Made by a program: the position numbers and the translations under genes
Notes under the pieces: generated by a model
Seen by the model: only the letters and a program-made list of their open reading frames with translations
Told to the model about the DNA's origin: nothing
The model's database searches: none
Source of the DNA: an uncultured Collinsella sp.
Lineage (GTDB): Bacteria > Actinomycetota > Coriobacteriia > Coriobacteriales > Coriobacteriaceae
Assembly: GCA_900556705.1 (NCBI GenBank)
Contig: USPT01000036.1
Location: forward strand, 1 to 9,199
Length of the DNA: 9,199 nucleotides
Direction of reading: 5' to 3'
Part shown: positions 7,547-9,199 of the stretch, piece by piece
How the letters are laid out: each line of letters opens with the position of its first letter
Position numbering within the stretch: position 1 is the stretch's first letter

Positions 7547-8355
7547 GTGAGCGCCTGACCGACAACCCCTCGCTCTTTAGGCTTCGTGTTCGCTATGGCA
7601 AGCGCGATCGCCTTAAGTACCTGGGCCATCTCGAAGTAATCCATACCATTGAGCGCATCGTGCGCCGTGCGGGACTTCCCTATGCCGTCACGCAGGGCTT
7701 CTCTCCGCACATGCGCGTGGGCTTCTCTTCGGCGCTGCCGGTGGGTACGTCGTCGACCTGCGAGTGGTATGACCTGTTTATGACCGAGTTCGTGGCGCTC
7801 GACGAGGCGTTTGGGCGCCTGGCTGCGGCGTCTCCGGCCGATCTGGCGCCCATCGAGGCGGCGTACATCGACGTGCGCACGCCGGCGTTGACGGCGCAGC
7901 TCACGCGCCTGTCGTATCGCATCGACCTGCACTTGGATCCCGAGGCGCCCGTAAGCGCCGACGAGGTGCGTCGTGCGATCGACACGCTGCGCGCGGGCCA
8001 CGGCATCGACTACGCGCGCGGCAAAAAGAGCAAGCGCTTGGATTTGGATCACACGCTCGTGGGCTATGAGCTCACGGCGGGGGAGCGCCCAGACCATTTG
8101 GTGCTCATGCTCGACACCCATGCCGACAACGAGGGCTCCATGCGTCCGGAAATTTTGCTTTCTGCTGCTGATGTTTTGTTGCAGGGCTTGACCCCGGGCG
8201 TGGATGCACCTATTGTTTCCACCGGTATGCAAGACCTCGTGACCATCTGCTCCTACGATGTCGAGCGTCAGAATCAAGCATGCGAGGACGACGAGGGCCG
8301 ACTCGTCAGCCCCATACCTGTGCGAACTTGTGGATTTGCTCCACATACTCGTTGA
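7543..8355 (+). CDS. DUF2344 / TIGR03936 radical SAM-associated protein
   Basis: Function unknown. This family is nearly always encoded beside, or fused to, the TIGR03960 radical SAM protein and probably works with it. The 270-residue product shows the family's N-terminal signature: RLRVRYGKRDRLKYLGHLEV (13-32), ERIVRRAGLPYAVTQGFSPH (37-56) and FSSALPVGTSS with E74 following (61-74). No Cys cluster, nucleotide-binding motif or membrane segment is evident, so it does not look like an independent enzyme of a known class. The ATG overlaps the upstream stop in an ATGA arrangement. No strong SD precedes it, so translational coupling to the radical SAM gene is likely. The end of the gene carries a promoter: its TGA stop lies inside the -35 box for rplU. 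In many clostridia an RNase G gene follows at this point, but here there is none. Confidence 0.87.
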   Translation: MSERLTDNPSLFRLRVRYGKRDRLKYLGHLEVIHTIERIVRRAGLPYAVTQGFSPHMRVGFSSALPVGTSSTCEWYDLFMTEFVALDEAFGRLAAASPADLAPIEAAYIDVRTPALTAQLTRLSYRIDLHLDPEAPVSADEVRRAIDTLRAGHGIDYARGKKSKRLDLDHTLVGYELTAGERPDHLVLMLDTHADNEGSMRPEILLSAADVLLQGLTPGVDAPIVSTGMQDLVTICSYDVERQNQACEDDEGRLVSPIPVRTCGFAPHTR

Positions 8356-8380
8356 CGGGGGTATTTTCGCCTGCTACTAT
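8352..8380 (+). promoter_or_regulatory. Probable sigma-70-type promoter for rplU-rpmA
   Basis: A -35 box TTGACG (8352-8357, five of six consensus bases) is followed by a 17-nt spacer and a -10 box TACTAT (8375-8380). An extended -10 TG occurs at 8372-8373. Transcription would begin near 8386, giving a leader of about 37 nt before rplU. An alternative -10, TATATT at 8378-8383, has better consensus but a 20-nt spacer. The -35 box contains the stop codon of the upstream DUF2344 gene. No terminator separates the two units, so read-through from upstream may add to this promoter. Confidence 0.75.
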
Positions 8381-8422
8381 ATTCGGCTGTTGCACTAACT
8401 GATGCATGAAGGGCAAGTAAAC

Positions 8423-8797
8423 ATGTACGCAATCGTTAACACGGGCGGCAAGCAGTACAAGGTCGCCACCGACGATGTCATCACCGTCGAGAAGATCGAG
8501 GGCAATGAGGGCGACAAGGTCACCCTGCCGGTTATCTTCCTCAACGATGGTAAGAAGATCGTCACCGATCCCGACAAGCTGGCCAAGGCCAAGGTTACCG
8601 CTCAGATCGTTGAGCAGTTCAAGGGCGAGAAGCAGCTGGTCTTCAAGTTCCACAAGCGCAAGCGCTATCGTCGTCTGAAGGGTCACCGTCAGCAGCTCAC
8701 CAAGCTGAAGATCGTGAAGGTTCAGGCTACCTCCCGCGCCAAGAAGGCTGTCAAGGCAGAGGCTGAGGCTGTTGCCGAGGCTCCCGTCGCCGAGTAG
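8423..8797 (+). CDS. rplU: 50S ribosomal protein L21 (bL21)
   Basis: bL21 binds 23S rRNA in the large ribosomal subunit. The product is 124 residues, beginning with the canonical MYAIVNTGGKQYKV. It contains the basic FKFHKRKRYRRLKGHRQ region (73-89) typical of the family. The core ends at about residue 104, and the last 20 residues form an extra Ala/Glu/Lys-rich tail (KAEAEAVAEAPVAE). Start choice: an in-frame ATG at 8402 would add seven residues absent from normal L21 and has no SD, whereas AAGGG at 8409-8413 lies 9 nt before the ATG at 8423. The leader also holds a four-codon reading frame (ATG at 8406, stop 8418-8420, reading MKGK) without an SD. The gene has its own promoter and is followed 33 nt later by rpmA. 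Confidence 0.97.
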   Translation: MYAIVNTGGKQYKVATDDVITVEKIEGNEGDKVTLPVIFLNDGKKIVTDPDKLAKAKVTAQIVEQFKGEKQLVFKFHKRKRYRRLKGHRQQLTKLKIVKVQATSRAKKAVKAEAEAVAEAPVAE

Positions 8798-8830
8798 ATT
8801 ACACTCGTAACGAAAGAGTAGGTATACACA

Positions 8831-9088
8831 ATGGCACACAAAAAAGGACTCGGTTCCTCCCGTAATGGCCGTGACTCCCGCGGTCAGCGCCTTGGCACGA
8901 AGCGCTATGCCGGCCAGACGGTAACCACGGGCACGATTCTCGTCCGTCAGCACGGCACGCACATCCACCCGGGTGAGAACGTTGGCCGTGGTAAGGACGA
9001 CACGCTGTTCGCGCTGGTCGACGGTACCGTTGAGTTCCACAAGGGTATCAAGCACAGGGTCAGCGTACGCCCGCTCGCGAACGCGTAA
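8831..9088 (+). CDS. rpmA: 50S ribosomal protein L27 (bL27)
   Basis: bL27 lies near the peptidyl-transferase centre of the 50S subunit, and its N-terminal tail reaches the P-site tRNA. The product is 85 residues, full length. Typical stretches are SSRNGRDSRGQRLGTKRY (9-26) and VRQHGTHIHPGENVGRGKDD (38-57). The N-terminus is MAHKKGLG, as in E. coli. It lacks the cleavable N-terminal extension (ending in the FFA-type site) found in many Firmicutes, and the gene for the Prp protease that removes it, usually between rplU and rpmA, is also absent. A weak SD (GTAGG at 8818-8822) precedes the ATG by 8 nt. The 33-nt gap from rplU and shared promoter indicate one operon. A terminator follows 25 nt after the stop. 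Confidence 0.97.
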   Translation: MAHKKGLGSSRNGRDSRGQRLGTKRYAGQTVTTGTILVRQHGTHIHPGENVGRGKDDTLFALVDGTVEFHKGIKHRVSVRPLANA

Positions 9089-9113
9089 TTCACCCTTCAT
9101 AGAGCACATATGT

Positions 9114-9157
9114 GGGAGGCACTTGAGTTTTAGGATTCAAGGGTCTCCCTCTTTTTT
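9114..9157 (+). terminator. Rho-independent terminator after rpmA, next to obg RBS
   Basis: The left arm is 9114-9126 and the right arm 9137-9149. GGGAG pairs with CTCCC and CTTGA with TCAAG, joined by a C-G and a G-U pair and one A·G mismatch, around a 10-nt loop. A T-rich run (TCTTTTTT, 9150-9157) follows directly. The T-run ends only 2 nt before the SD of the next gene, so it either ends the rplU-rpmA message or lets through a fraction of transcripts to the downstream gene. Confidence 0.88.
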
Positions 9158-9159
9158 GT

Positions 9160-9165
9160 AGGAGG
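9160..9165 (+). promoter_or_regulatory. SD sequence for the downstream gene
   Basis: AGGAGG is a near-perfect anti-SD match, 8 nt before the TTG at 9174. It supports that TTG as the start rather than the CTG at 9171. No promoter is recognisable between rpmA and this site. Confidence 0.7.
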
Positions 9166-9173
9166 CGATTCTG

Positions 9174-9199
9174 TTGTCACAGTTCACCGATATCAGCCG
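9174..9199 (+). CDS. obgE: Probable GTPase Obg (only first 8 codons visible)
   Basis: Only 26 nt lie in the window, reading M(TTG)-S-Q-F-T-D-I-S and two bases of a ninth codon. Obg GTPases begin with a short F-x-D-x-x-R-type strand leading into the glycine-rich Obg fold, and obg follows rplU-rpmA in a great many bacteria. The short peptide and the position both fit. Obg acts in late 50S assembly and stress signalling. The strong SD at 9160-9165 supports the TTG start. The identity rests mainly on gene order, since no GTPase motif is visible here. The gene lies just beyond a strong terminator, which is unusual unless it is expressed by read-through. Confidence 0.6.

Noticed and set aside
8290..8307. 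GACGAG/CTCGTC hairpin near the end of the DUF2344 gene as a terminator
   Set aside because: The 6-bp stem is inside the coding sequence and is not followed by a T-run.
8406..8420. Four-codon upstream frame (MKGK) in the rplU leader
   Set aside because: It has no SD and is too short to judge. With three ATGs in 24 nt it is probably coincidence.
8402..8422. Seven-residue upstream extension of L21 (ATG at 8402)
   Set aside because: L21 almost always starts at MYAIV. The ATG at 8423 has an SD 9 nt upstream, while 8402 has none.
8306..9109. 267-codon minus-strand open frame across rplU and rpmA
   Set aside because: It covers two certain ribosomal protein genes and their intergenic regions in antisense. 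The Leu-rich product is a mirror of Lys- and Glu-rich codons.
9105..9114. Perfect 10-bp palindrome CACATATGTG after rpmA
   Set aside because: About nine such palindromes are expected by chance in a window of this size, and it cannot form a useful RNA hairpin because it has no loop.

Overview
This window is a tightly packed stretch of a GC-rich (roughly 60%) bacterial chromosome with every gene on the + strand. It joins the cell-elongation (rod-complex) operon to the ribosomal protein L21-L27-Obg cluster. The gene order, the bL27 that starts directly as MAHKKG, the GC-rich codon use and the occasional TTG start suggest a Coriobacteriia-type actinobacterium such as Collinsella. This assignment comes from style and content, not from any database match.

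Region 1 (1-4710) holds the lateral wall-synthesis machinery: the 3' part of mreC (its membrane anchor lies before the window), then mreD, a class B penicillin-binding protein of the PBP2/MrdA type, and rodA. Gaps are 9-13 nt and each gene has a clear Shine-Dalgarno (SD) sequence. MreC and MreD are the membrane and external scaffold, RodA is the glycan polymerase and PBP2 is its partner transpeptidase.

Region 2 (4729-8355) continues in the same direction with three genes of uncharacterised role. The first is a 309-residue protein with a C-terminal DUF697 membrane-associated domain behind what looks like a degenerate GTPase-like domain. The other two are a B12-binding-fold radical SAM protein (TIGR03960 type) and its usual partner, a DUF2344/TIGR03936 protein, whose start overlaps the upstream stop by 4 nt. 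All seven genes from mreC to DUF2344 may be one transcription unit. I see no terminator between them.

Region 3 (8352-9199) starts with a good sigma-70-type promoter whose -35 box overlaps the DUF2344 stop codon. It drives rplU (bL21) and rpmA (bL27). A strong rho-independent terminator follows rpmA and ends immediately before the ribosome binding site of the next gene, of which only 26 nt are visible; it is probably obgE. Minor-strand ORFs across the window are codon-bias shadows. No mobile elements, CRISPR arrays, tRNA or rRNA genes were seen. The most unusual items are the DUF697 protein embedded in the rod operon, the two-helix N-terminus of the PBP2, the uncharacterised radical SAM pair with its extra cysteine cluster, and the terminator placed against the obg ribosome binding site.
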